From contig CP086683.1 in assembly GCA_030544685.1 (NCBI GenBank), positions 4,092,001 to 4,156,000 of the forward strand: DNA of 64,000 nucleotides. Direction: 5' to 3'. Position 1 is the first letter of the stretch. Each line of letters opens with the position of its first letter. Position numbers and translations under genes: made by a program. The notes under the pieces are model-generated. The model was not told the DNA's origin. It was given only the letters and a program-made list of their open reading frames with translations, and made no database searches. The stretch is from Pseudomonas sp. B21_DOA (GTDB taxonomy: Bacteria > Pseudomonadota > Gammaproteobacteria > Pseudomonadales > Pseudomonadaceae). This document shows, piece after piece, positions 1-7,963 of the stretch.

Positions 1-532
1 TCGCGCATTGGCCGGCGAAATCGACAACACCGCCTTCAGCCTCTCCGGCAAGTACAGCTTCGGCCCCCACGCGGTGATGCTCGGCTGGCAACGGATCAAT
101 GGCGACACGCCGTTCGATTTCGTTGGTGGCGACTCGATCTACCTGGCCAACTCGATCAAATACGCCGACTTCAACGGCGCCAACGAACGCTCCTGGCAAG
201 CCCGCTACGATTTCGACTTCGCCGCTCTCGGCGTCCCCGGCCTGAACTTCATGACCCGCTACGTCAGCGGCAGCCACATCGACGGCAGCCACGCACCCCG
301 AGGCGGCGCCTACAACCCGTTCGACGCCGACAGTGGCGACTATCAGCCGCAACAGGGTGATGGCGGCAAACACTGGGAACGCGACATCGACCTGAAATAC
401 ATCGTCCAGTCCGGCGCCGCGAAGGACCTGTCGGTACAGCTGTCGCACGTCACCCACCGCGCCAACGAAGCGCAGGCTGGCGATGATATTGACCGGATTT
501 ACGTGGTCATCCAGTACCCGTTGGGTTTCTGA
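1..532 (+). CDS. OprD-family outer membrane porin, C-terminal part
   Basis: The reading frame is already open at the window edge (first whole codon at base 2) and ends with TGA at 530-532, so only about the last 176 residues are present. The fragment alternates polar and hydrophobic residues like beta strands and ends in Phe (IQYPLGF), the usual outer-membrane barrel signature. Phrases such as ARYDFDFAALGVPGLNF and RDIDLKYIVQSGAAKDLSVQL match the C-terminal strands of OprD/OpdX substrate-specific porins, which take up small carboxylates, amino acids or dipeptides. The substrate cannot be told from this part. The family is clear; the subfamily is not. Confidence 0.85.
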   Translation, partial: RALAGEIDNTAFSLSGKYSFGPHAVMLGWQRINGDTPFDFVGGDSIYLANSIKYADFNGANERSWQARYDFDFAALGVPGLNFMTRYVSGSHIDGSHAPRGGAYNPFDADSGDYQPQQGDGGKHWERDIDLKYIVQSGAAKDLSVQLSHVTHRANEAQAGDDIDRIYVVIQYPLGF

Positions 533-570
533 ATAGCCCACTCAGCTCTTGCTGAAAACAGGATTCCAAC

Positions 571-596
571 TGTGGGAGCGAGCTTGCTCGCGTAGG
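571..596. repeat. REP palindrome (single copy)
   Basis: A GTGGGAGCGAGCTTGCTCGC unit, the common Pseudomonas REP palindrome, lies just after the porin gene. The rest of 533-690 shows no convincing gene. Confidence 0.85.
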
Positions 597-754
597 GGCC
601 ATCAGGTTCGGCGCAATTCTTCAATTTAAACGACGCTGTTTAAAAGACACCTGCTGACACGGTCTCAAGGCTACAAATCCTTGCGCCGTTGCCTACAGCT
701 ACGCCAGAATCCGCCGGCTTGTGCGCCTTGGGGGCGGGTTCTATTGTGGTGCGG

Positions 755-975
755 TCGCTGACGAATCAGCGATCGGGTTTAGCGACCCGGATCTTGAATA
801 GGTGCATCAGCGTTCCATGCTTTGTCGCGGGTTCAATGTCTGCGACTGCGCCATGGTGGCTGTATGTGGGAGACCTTCGGGTCTGCCGGGTGCCTATAAC
901 CGGTTCGCTAACCTGCGTACAGCCGCCACCTCACTGTTTAGCGACAGTGCCTGACGGCTCCACTTAATAGGAGCT
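755..975 (+). promoter_or_regulatory. Structured 5' leader of the DUF6124 gene with sequestered ribosome site
   Basis: The 290 bases before the DUF6124 start hold a run of perfect or near-perfect hairpins. Stem 755-761/766-772 has 7 pairs with a CGAA loop. Stem 774-778/785-789 has a TTAGCG loop. A long helix 855-864/918-930 (three-base bulge) encloses a UUCG hairpin (871-875/880-884) and a GGTT/AACC hairpin (902-905/910-913). Stem 932-937/944-949 again has the TTAGCG loop. A final stem 956-961/970-975 pairs GGCTCC with GGAGCT and so buries the ribosome site of the gene starting at 981. All of this is read directly from the sequence. That it is a folded regulatory RNA is inference; I cannot name a known RNA family. 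Confidence 0.6.
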
Positions 976-980
976 TCACC

Positions 981-1339
981 ATGATCAAACCAACACCCAA
1001 CCCACCCGAAACCGACCCCACCTCCCCTACGAATCCCTCGACTCCAAAAAACTCCACCAAGCCGCCGACCGCGCCCTCGACCACTATCTCTGCCCACCCG
1101 GCTCCACCCCACCGCCGTACAGCCCCCGCGCCATGTATGCCGTCACCGCCGACACTAAAAACGAAGACCTGCTGGCCAACGCCTGCGAAACCCTCGCCTC
1201 GGCCAAAACCATCGCCCAGGAATTCGCCGGACTGGTCAAGCCATCGCAGCGCCGGACGCTGATGGGGATTGCGCAACTGATCATGCTCGGGGAACTGGCG
1301 GTGAATCGGGTGCTGGATAATCTGGAGCTGCCGGGATAA
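981..1339 (+). CDS. DUF6124 family protein, one-base frame break near codon 16
   Basis: Starts at ATG 981 after AGGAG. The first 16 codons (MIKPTPNPPETDPTSP) are in one frame; from base 1029 the rest continues in another. Adding one T after 1028 gives an uninterrupted protein of about 119 residues (YESLDSKKLHQAADRALDHYL and onward) ending ELAVNRVLDNLELPG, which matches the short DUF6124 proteins that are common and multicopy in Pseudomonas. Their function is unknown to me. The missing base may be a sequencing error, given the other indels in this window, or a real loss. A strongly structured leader precedes it. Confidence 0.75.
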
Positions 1340-1375
1340 TGCGAGCCGGCTGAATTATCCGGTGTCCGTGCCGGC

Positions 1376-1668
1376 CTCTTCGCGAGCAAGCTCGCTCCCA
1401 CATTTGATCTTGGTCGGATACAAGTTCTGCGACCTCTGCAAGATCCCTGTGGGAGCGAGCTTGCTCGCGAAGGCTGAGTGTCAGTCGACCTCCCCGTCAC
1501 TGACCCAATTTTTCGCGGGCAAGCCCGCTCCCACATTTGATCTTGGTCGGATACAAGTTCTGCGACCTATGCAGGATCCCTGTGGGAGCGGGCTTGCTCG
1601 CGAAGGCTGAGTGTCAGTCGACTTCCCCGTCACTGACACAATGCTTTCGCGAGCAGGCTCGTTCCTGC
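1376..1668. repeat. REP cluster with a 133-base tandem duplication
   Basis: Five REP palindromes in alternating orientation fill the gap between the DUF6124 gene and selC. The segment beginning CATTTGATCTTGGTCGG at 1401 recurs at 1534 with only a few differences, so one REP pair plus spacer has been duplicated with a 133-base period. No gene is seen in 1340-1695. Small open frames here are products of the repeat. Confidence 0.85.
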
Positions 1669-1695
1669 AGTGGATTGCGGATGGCTATGAAAAAC

Positions 1696-1791
1696 TGGCG
1701 GAAGACAGCCGGAGTCGAACCTGCCCGGGAACGGATGCCGTCCCCAACCGGGTTTGAAGCCCGGCCGCGCCACCGGGCGCGATTGTCTTCC
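1696..1791 (-). tRNA. selC: tRNA-Sec (anticodon UCA)
   Basis: Read on the minus strand, acceptor GGAAGAC (1791-1785) pairs with GTCTTCC (1706-1700), followed by discriminator G and an encoded CCA (1698-1696). The molecule is long (96 with CCA), has an extended acceptor and long variable arm, and carries UCA in its anticodon loop (CTTCAAA), as expected for the tRNA that decodes UGA as selenocysteine. Its 5' end lies only 5 bases after the selB stop codon on the same strand, so it is probably transcribed with selAB and cut out by RNase P. Confidence 0.95.
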
Positions 1792-1796
1792 TGAAC

Positions 1797-3713
1797 TCAG
1801 AGTGCGTCGGCGTTAGCCAGCGCGTTGTCGGGGCGGATCTGGCGGGATTCGCCGAGGCGGCGGGTCAGGCCGAGTCGGTCGAAATATTCCAGATACTGAA
1901 TGCAGCGTTTGCGTCCCAAGCCTAGCGCATCGCGGAAGGTTGTCACTTCGATCGCTGGATTTTCTTCGGCGAGTTTCAGCAGCAGCGCCGCCATTTGCCG
2001 CAGGACGATGTCGCTGATGAACAGGTCGCGCACCACCTGGTGCATCAGGCCAAGGCGTGAGAGTTTGCGCAGCAGCAAGCGGACGCTGGCGTCTTCTTCG
2101 CCGAGCACTTTCGCGGCGTCGCGCACCCATGGCGGGTCGAAACCGGCCTGTTCGAACAACGGCTGTAATTGCTGCCAGAGGTTTTCGTCGTCGGCATTCA
2201 GGCGCACTTGGTGATCAGGCAGGTGCAACCAGGGCCCGCTGGTGAGGATTGAGCCGGCGTTGAGCAATTCGTCGAGCAGGCTGATGAATGTCGAACGTTC
2301 CAGGGCCAGCGCGCTGAAGCGGCGCAGGCGATCGCGGTCCGGGCCCATCTGGTCGGGTTCCTGTTCGTGGAATCGCGCCAGTTGTTCGAGCAAGGTGAAT
2401 TTCAGCTGGCCCCAGCGCTGGACGTTGAACAGCAGCGCGCCTTGACGGGTGTCGATCAGGCGGATGTTTTCCGCCAGCGTCCACTGCGCGCGCGGGCGGT
2501 TGAACAGGCGTTCCAGGCGTTGTGGGTCGAAGCCGCCGGGGCTGTTGTTGAGCAACGCTGGCAGGGCTTGTTCGAGGTTGACACTAAGGGCGAGGGTTTG
2601 CAGTTGCGCCAGACGTTCGGGGCTGCGGCGTTGGCGGGCCGGGGCGAACGGGTCGAGGACGATGCCGCCGCCGAGGGTATGCTGGGCGCTGGAATCGCGC
2701 AGGATCAGCCGATCGCCTCTTACCGCGTGCACCGGCGCATTGATCAGCAGTTGCGCGAACATGCGTTCGCCTGAGCTCAGGCGCGGGCCTTGCAACAAGG
2801 CGACGCGGGCGATGACGTCCTGGGTGCCGAGGTGCAGATGCACCGGGTGAAAATGTTCAAAAGTACGCTCGCCGGGCAACAGCTGAAACTCGATGTCGAT
2901 GCGCTGGGTCGGCGCATGCAGCCAATCCGCCAGCAGCCATTGGCCACGGTGGATCTGCGCCAGTTCCAGGCGCTCGCCGCTGAGGTTCAGCGCCACGCGC
3001 TGGCCAGCAAAGGCCTGCTCGGCGGCCTGATTCTGCGCGTGCAGGCCACGAATGCGCACCGATTTGCCCGCAGGCGCCAGAACCAGTTTCTCGCCCACTG
3101 CAACCGTGCCCGACAACGCCGTGCCGGTGACCACAATCCCCGCACCCGCGACGCTGAATGCACGGTCAATCGCCAGACGAAATCCGCCTTCGCAACTGCG
3201 TGCCTGCACTTCGCGCTGTGCCTGCAATAACGCCGCGCGCAACGCATCGACGCCCTGCCCGCTCACGCTCGACACGGTGAAGATCGGCGCCTCGGCAAAC
3301 GGCCCCGGCGCCAGCAGATCGAGCACTTGGCGCTGCACCTCTTCCACCCTGCCCGTTCCGGTGCGATCGCACTTGGTGATCGCCACCAGGGCGCGGGGAA
3401 TGCCGAGCAGTTCGACGATTGCCAGATGCTCGCGGGTCTGCGGCATCACGCCGTCGTCGGCCGCGACCACCAGCAACACCAGATCGATACCCTGCGCGCC
3501 GGCGAGCATGTTGTGGGTGAATTTTTCGTGGCCAGGCACGTCGATGAAGCCGGTCAGCCCGGCGCCCGCTTCGAGTTCGGCATAAAGGTAACCGAGATCG
3601 ATGGTCATGCCGCGTTCGCGCTCCTGCGGGCGGCGGTCGCCGGTTTGTCCGGTCAGCGCCTGCAACAGTGTGGTCTTGCCGTGATCGATATGTCCTGCCG
3701 TGCCGACGATCAC
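1797..3713 (-). CDS. selB: Selenocysteine-specific elongation factor SelB
   Basis: A 638-residue GTPase that carries Sec-tRNA(Sec) to UGA codons marked by a SECIS hairpin. The GTP-binding motifs are visible: GHIDHGKT (residues 7-14), DVPGHE (58-63) and TKCD (113-116). EF-Tu-like domains 2 and 3 follow, then a C-terminal half of winged-helix type, the SECIS-binding part in known SelB. I chose the GTG at 3713, which overlaps the selA stop (GTGA) and puts [14 protein letters not shown] at the N-terminus as in other SelB; longer open frame upstream lies inside selA. E. coli SelB is 614 residues. The gene sits between selA and tRNA-Sec. Confidence 0.95.
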   Translation of the reverse strand: MIVGTAGHIDHGKTTLLQALTGQTGDRRPQERERGMTIDLGYLYAELEAGAGLTGFIDVPGHEKFTHNMLAGAQGIDLVLLVVAADDGVMPQTREHLAIVELLGIPRALVAITKCDRTGTGRVEEVQRQVLDLLAPGPFAEAPIFTVSSVSGQGVDALRAALLQAQREVQARSCEGGFRLAIDRAFSVAGAGIVVTGTALSGTVAVGEKLVLAPAGKSVRIRGLHAQNQAAEQAFAGQRVALNLSGERLELAQIHRGQWLLADWLHAPTQRIDIEFQLLPGERTFEHFHPVHLHLGTQDVIARVALLQGPRLSSGERMFAQLLINAPVHAVRGDRLILRDSSAQHTLGGGIVLDPFAPARQRRSPERLAQLQTLALSVNLEQALPALLNNSPGGFDPQRLERLFNRPRAQWTLAENIRLIDTRQGALLFNVQRWGQLKFTLLEQLARFHEQEPDQMGPDRDRLRRFSALALERSTFISLLDELLNAGSILTSGPWLHLPDHQVRLNADDENLWQQLQPLFEQAGFDPPWVRDAAKVLGEEDASVRLLLRKLSRLGLMHQVVRDLFISDIVLRQMAALLLKLAEENPAIEVTTFRDALGLGRKRCIQYLEYFDRLGLTRRLGESRQIRPDNALANADAL

Positions 3714-5122
3714 AGGTCGACCTGCAATTGCGCCAGCTGCGCCAGCCACGCCGGTTCATCGTCGAGCTGGCGCAGATCCAGCCACAGCGCATCGTCGTCG
3801 ATCCGCCCGAGTACCGGGATCGGCAAACCGCGCAGCGCCGCTTCGAGATTGAGCAGATAACGCCCGCGCCAGCGTTTGGACACTTGCGGGCGACAACACA
3901 GCGCCGCGCTCGGCAGACGCGCCACCGGTTGGCTGCCGCTGCCGATCATGCCCAACGCCTTGGCCGCGCTGACCTGCCAGACCTCGCCCAACACATCGGC
4001 GAGCAACGGTTGCAAACGCAGAGCCTGCGCATGAATCTCGGCGTGCGGACGGGTCAGCAGGCGCAAGCTCGGAAGCCGCTCGGCAAGGCGATCCGGATCA
4101 CGGTACAAACCGAGCACCGCTTCCAGCGCGGCCAGGGTCAACTTGTCGACCCGCAGTGCGCGCTTCAGTGGATTCTTCTTGATCTTCGCGATCAGCTCTT
4201 TGCGCCCAACGATCAACCCGGCCTGCGGCCCGCCGAGCAATTTGTCGCCGCTGAAGGTGACGATGTCGGCACCATCGAGCAAGGCCTGGCGCACCGTCGG
4301 TTCCGCGGGCAGCCCCCAGCGGGTCAGATCGAGCAGACTGCCGCTGCCCAGATCCTCCAGCAACGGTAAACCATGGGTATGCGCCAACTCGGCAAGCTCA
4401 GCGGTCGGCACTCGCGCGGTAAAACCTTCGATGCTGTAGTTGCTGGCGTGTACGCGCATGATCAAGCCGCTGCGCGGGCCAATCGCCGCTTGGTAATCAC
4501 GGGCATGGGTGCGGTTGGTGGTGCCGACTTCGTGCAGGCGCACGCCGGCGCGGGCCATGATGTCGGGGATGCGGAAGGCGCCGCCGATTTCGATCAGTTC
4601 ACCGCGCGAAATGATGCCTTCCTTGCGTGCGCCGAGGCTGTTGAGGGTGAGCAACACGGCAGCGGCATTGTTGTTGACCACGGTCACCGCTTCGGCGCCG
4701 GTCAGTTCGCGGATCAGGCCTTCGATCAAATCATCGCGATCACCGCGCTTGCCAGTGGCCAGATCGAATTCGAGATTGAGCGGATAGCGTGCGGCCATTT
4801 GCACTGCTTCGATGGCTTCCTCGGGCAGCAAGGCGCGGCCGAGATTGGTGTGCAGCACCGTGCCGGTCAAGTTGAATACCCGCCGCACCTGACTGCGCTG
4901 CTGTTGCGCCAAGCGTTCGCCGACGCGCCCGGCAAGCACTTCGGCGCCGATTTCAACGGCGGACAGTTGCCCGCTCAACACACCGGGACGCAACTCATCG
5001 AGCAACTGGCGCAGGCCCGTCAGCAAACAATCCCGGCCGTAACGCTCGGCCAACGGCGCGCACGCCGGGTGACGAAACAAGCCATCAATGGACGGCAACC
5101 GCAGGGCAACGCTGGAAGACAT
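3710..5122 (-). CDS. selA: L-seryl-tRNA(Sec) selenium transferase
   Basis: A 470-residue PLP enzyme that converts seryl-tRNA(Sec) to selenocysteyl-tRNA(Sec) using selenophosphate. The PLP lysine is K294 in [10 protein letters not shown] (E. coli K295), and [14 protein letters not shown] near residue 84 is a family hallmark. The ATG at 5122 has a good AGGAG site. The gene overlaps selB by 4 bases, so the two are probably translationally coupled. It lies downstream of the formate dehydrogenase genes, whose large subunit needs selenocysteine. Selenophosphate synthetase (selD) is not in this window. Confidence 0.96.
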   Translation of the reverse strand: MSSSVALRLPSIDGLFRHPACAPLAERYGRDCLLTGLRQLLDELRPGVLSGQLSAVEIGAEVLAGRVGERLAQQQRSQVRRVFNLTGTVLHTNLGRALLPEEAIEAVQMAARYPLNLEFDLATGKRGDRDDLIEGLIRELTGAEAVTVVNNNAAAVLLTLNSLGARKEGIISRGELIEIGGAFRIPDIMARAGVRLHEVGTTNRTHARDYQAAIGPRSGLIMRVHASNYSIEGFTARVPTAELAELAHTHGLPLLEDLGSGSLLDLTRWGLPAEPTVRQALLDGADIVTFSGDKLLGGPQAGLIVGRKELIAKIKKNPLKRALRVDKLTLAALEAVLGLYRDPDRLAERLPSLRLLTRPHAEIHAQALRLQPLLADVLGEVWQVSAAKALGMIGSGSQPVARLPSAALCCRPQVSKRWRGRYLLNLEAALRGLPIPVLGRIDDDALWLDLRQLDDEPAWLAQLAQLQVDL

Positions 5123-5139
5123 CAGCCACTCCTGATTTC

Positions 5140-5425
5140 ACTGGAAAGGCCCCTTCGGGAGCAAGCCCCTCCTACAGGGGCTTCAGCAGTGTAGACAAAC
5201 TGCGGGAGCGGGCTTGCTGGCGAATGCGGTCAGTCAGTCGAAGATGATGTGCCTGAAACGCCCCATTCGCGAGCAAGCTCGCTCCTACAGGGAAATTCGG
5301 GGCTGACCGGGCTTTGTGATTCGGCACATAAACCTGTGGGAGCGAGCTTGCTCGCGAAGGCGGTAAGTCAGTCAAAATTATGGGGCTGAAACGGCCCCTT
5401 CGGGAGCAAGCTCCCTCCCACGGTT
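5140..5425. repeat. REP cluster between fdhE and selA
   Basis: Several REP palindromes in alternating orientation (near 5145-5185, 5202-5300 and 5333-5421) fill the 313-base gap. Spacers such as GCGGTCAGTCAG/GCGGTAAGTCAGTCA are related to each other. No gene seen. The cluster may separate fdhE transcription from selAB or stabilise mRNA ends. Confidence 0.85.
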
Positions 5426-5435
5426 TCTCCACTCG

Positions 5436-6362
5436 TCATTCATCTCCCGGCGCCAGCAACAGATTCGGGGCCAGACGCTGATAACCATCCTGAGCCAGAC
5501 GCATGTCCAGCAGCAAACTGCCGAGGTCCGCTGACAACGCCTCGGCTTCGGCGTCGTTCTCCAGGTAGAGCAATTTCAGGTAGCTGTTGCAGCTCGGGCA
5601 GACTTCGGCGCGCAGCGGTGCCTGTTCGGCGCTGTGTCGATCATCTTCCTGGCTCAGATATTCAAGGCCCTTGCTCTGTTCGCAATACACGCACTTGACC
5701 CGCACCACATGCCATTCGCAGGCACACAGCGAACACACCAGATAACGCAAGCCGTTGTGCTTGCCGCGATGACGAATCACCCCGGCCATGGCCGGCGAAC
5801 CGCAGGCCGGGCATTGGCTGAGGCTGTCGCCGGGTTTGAGTTGCAGATTCGGCACGCTGAGCAGCCAGTGGCTCCAGGCGGCTTGCAGCGCTGCGCCGAG
5901 GAACGGCACCAGCGCCGCCGGCACCAGCGAATATTGCCCACTGACCAGCGCCACCGCCCACGCGCGCAACTGGCCGGCACTGGCGCCGCGCAAAGTATCC
6001 AGCGCGTCGATCACCGCAGGCTGATCCGCTGGCGCATAGCGCTTCAGCAAAGCGTCGAGCCACGGCTGCCAAGCATCCTCGCGCACCAACGTGTCTGCCG
6101 CGAACGGCGGCAGACCATGCTGCTGACAGGCCTCGAAACGCTGCGCATCAAACGGCGCGGTCAGCGGCGGATCATCGAAAACCTGCTGCTGCGCCCGACA
6201 CAATCCGGCCATCAGCCGCAGATAATCCGCCAGCCCATTGCCCTCGGCGAGACGCTCAAGGCGCTCGGCACGCAGGACAAACAGGTTACGTGGCGGCAGA
6301 TACAGAAACGGCGGCGAACTGGCCGCCGCCTCGATTTCCCCAGGTTCAAGAATGCTTGGCAA
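5436..6362 (-). CDS. fdhE: Formate dehydrogenase accessory protein FdhE
   Basis: A 308-residue cytoplasmic maturation factor of respiratory formate dehydrogenase. The C-terminal half carries the paired cysteine motifs of FdhE rubredoxin-like folds: CPACG, CSLC, CVYC and CPSC. It follows fdnI by 3 bases, on a TTG start at 6362 giving MPSILEPGEIE, so it belongs to the fdn operon. No ATG fits as well. FdhE is needed for active enzyme in E. coli; here its place directly after the structural genes supports the same role. Confidence 0.93.
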   Translation of the reverse strand: MPSILEPGEIEAAASSPPFLYLPPRNLFVLRAERLERLAEGNGLADYLRLMAGLCRAQQQVFDDPPLTAPFDAQRFEACQQHGLPPFAADTLVREDAWQPWLDALLKRYAPADQPAVIDALDTLRGASAGQLRAWAVALVSGQYSLVPAALVPFLGAALQAAWSHWLLSVPNLQLKPGDSLSQCPACGSPAMAGVIRHRGKHNGLRYLVCSLCACEWHVVRVKCVYCEQSKGLEYLSQEDDRHSAEQAPLRAEVCPSCNSYLKLLYLENDAEAEALSADLGSLLLDMRLAQDGYQRLAPNLLLAPGDE

Positions 6363-6365
6363 AAG

Positions 6366-7031
6366 TCAGCCCTTTTTCGTCAGCGGTCGCTCGGGCACGT
6401 CCCGAGGCTGTTCGTCGCGGGTCACCTCGCGGTACCACAGCTCATGGTGTTTTCTCGCCCACGGGCGGCTGACCCAGCCATGCAGCATGGCGTCGACCGA
6501 ACCCTTGATCCACAAACCGGCGTAGATATGCACGATGATGCTCAGCACCAGCACGAACCCGGCCAGCGCATGCAACAACATGGCCCAGCGGATCACGCTG
6601 ATGCCGAAATACACGCTGAACCACGCGCGCCAGATCACCAGCCCGGTGAACAGCAACCCGAGCATGCACAGCAGTAAAGTCCAGAACAGCAGCTTTTGCC
6701 CGGCGTTGTATTTGCCCACCGGCGGCACGCTTTCCTCGTCGTTGACCATCACCCGGTTGATCCGCCGCAGCCACTGGCGGTCATTGGCGATGAAGAAATT
6801 GGTGCGCCAGAAGCTGAACACCAGGCCGAGGAACAGCACGAACATGGCGATGCCCATGTACGGGTGCAGGATGCGCGTCCAGGTGCCGCCGCCGAACAGA
6901 TTACTCAGCCAGAACAGCGACGGATGAAACAACGCCAGCCCGGACAACCCGGCCATGAAGAACAGGATCGCCACCAGCCAGTGATTGGTCCGCTGGTTGG
7001 CGCTGTAACGCAGGATCGTCTTGTTGCTCAT
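6366..7031 (-). CDS. fdnI: Formate dehydrogenase cytochrome b556 (gamma) subunit
   Basis: A 221-residue inner-membrane di-haem cytochrome that passes electrons from formate to quinone. About four hydrophobic helices are visible (starting near residues 17, 53, 110 and 150). Histidines in the helices, for example HPYMGIAMF and [11 protein letters not shown], are likely haem ligands by family analogy. Its ATG overlaps the fdnH stop (ATGA). Length agrees with E. coli FdnI/FdoI (about 211-217). Confidence 0.93.
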   Translation of the reverse strand: MSNKTILRYSANQRTNHWLVAILFFMAGLSGLALFHPSLFWLSNLFGGGTWTRILHPYMGIAMFVLFLGLVFSFWRTNFFIANDRQWLRRINRVMVNDEESVPPVGKYNAGQKLLFWTLLLCMLGLLFTGLVIWRAWFSVYFGISVIRWAMLLHALAGFVLVLSIIVHIYAGLWIKGSVDAMLHGWVSRPWARKHHELWYREVTRDEQPRDVPERPLTKKG

Positions 7032-7963
7032 GGCCGCTCCTCCCCGCGTGGATCAAAGGTGTGCACCGCCGGGTCGACGACGTGTACCGAGGTGTCGGGC
7101 GGCGTCGGATGCTCATCCTCCTCGACACGATTCGGGCCGATGCGCACGTAGTGGAAGAACCCGGCCAGCACCGCCGCGCCCATGGCCAGCAGGCCGAGAG
7201 GTTTGCTGATGCCTTTCCACAAGTCCACCAGCGGACTGATCGCCGGGTGATCCGGCAGCCCGGCGTAGATTTTTGGCGTGTCGGCGTGGTGCAGCACGTA
7301 CATCACGTGGGTGCCGCCGACCCCGGCCGGGTCGTACAAACCAGCGTTTTCAAAGCCACGGCTTTTCAGGTCGACGATGCGTTCGGCGGCGTGTTCTTTC
7401 ATGTCTTCCTTGGTGCCGAAGACGATGGCCCCGGTCGGGCAGGTTTTCACGCAGGCCGGCTCCAGCCCTACCGCTACGCGATCGGAACACAGCGTGCACT
7501 TGTAGGCCTTGTGGTCCTTTTGCGAAATACGCGGAATGTTGAACGGGCAACCGGTGATGCAATAGCCGCAACCGATGCAGTGGTCCTGATCGAAATCGAC
7601 GATGCCGTTGGCATGCTGGATGATCGCCCCGGGGCTCGGGCACGCGGCCAGACAACCGGGTTCGGCGCAGTGCATGCAGCCGTCCTTGCGGATCAGCCAC
7701 TCAAGGTTGCCGGCGTCGGTTTCGTGCTCCGTGAAGCGCATCAGCGTCCACGAATCCGCCGTCAGGTCCTGCGGATTGTCGTAGGTGCCGTGGTTGTGGC
7801 CGACCTCGTCGCGCAACTCGTTCCACTCCGAGCAGGCGACCTGGCAGGCCTTGCAGCCGATGCATTTGGTCGTGTCGATCAGCTTGGCAACGCCCTGCTG
7901 GGTTCTCACCGACGGCGGCACCGTGGTAGTGGCCGAGCGGGCAATGATGTCTTGGCTGGCCAT
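7028..7963 (-). CDS. fdnH: Formate dehydrogenase iron-sulfur (beta) subunit
   Basis: A 311-residue electron-transfer subunit. Four cysteine groups for four [4Fe-4S] clusters are visible: [35 protein letters not shown] and [20 protein letters not shown]. One membrane helix near the C-terminus ([17 protein letters not shown]) anchors it beside FdnI. ATG directly follows the fdnG stop (TAA ATG) and the 3' end overlaps fdnI, so the three are translated from one message. Confidence 0.95.
   Translation of the reverse strand: MASQDIIARSATTTVPPSVRTQQGVAKLIDTTKCIGCKACQVACSEWNELRDEVGHNHGTYDNPQDLTADSWTLMRFTEHETDAGNLEWLIRKDGCMHCAEPGCLAACPSPGAIIQHANGIVDFDQDHCIGCGYCITGCPFNIPRISQKDHKAYKCTLCSDRVAVGLEPACVKTCPTGAIVFGTKEDMKEHAAERIVDLKSRGFENAGLYDPAGVGGTHVMYVLHHADTPKIYAGLPDHPAISPLVDLWKGISKPLGLLAMGAAVLAGFFHYVRIGPNRVEEDEHPTPPDTSVHVVDPAVHTFDPRGEERP

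Noticed and set aside
1362..1610. Small open frames within REP clusters
   Set aside because: They consist of translated REP units (for example VGASLLAK) and have no coding character.
1376..1668. Regularly spaced palindromes resembling a CRISPR array
   Set aside because: Units alternate in orientation, spacers are related to each other, and the unit is the known REP palindrome; no cas genes nearby.
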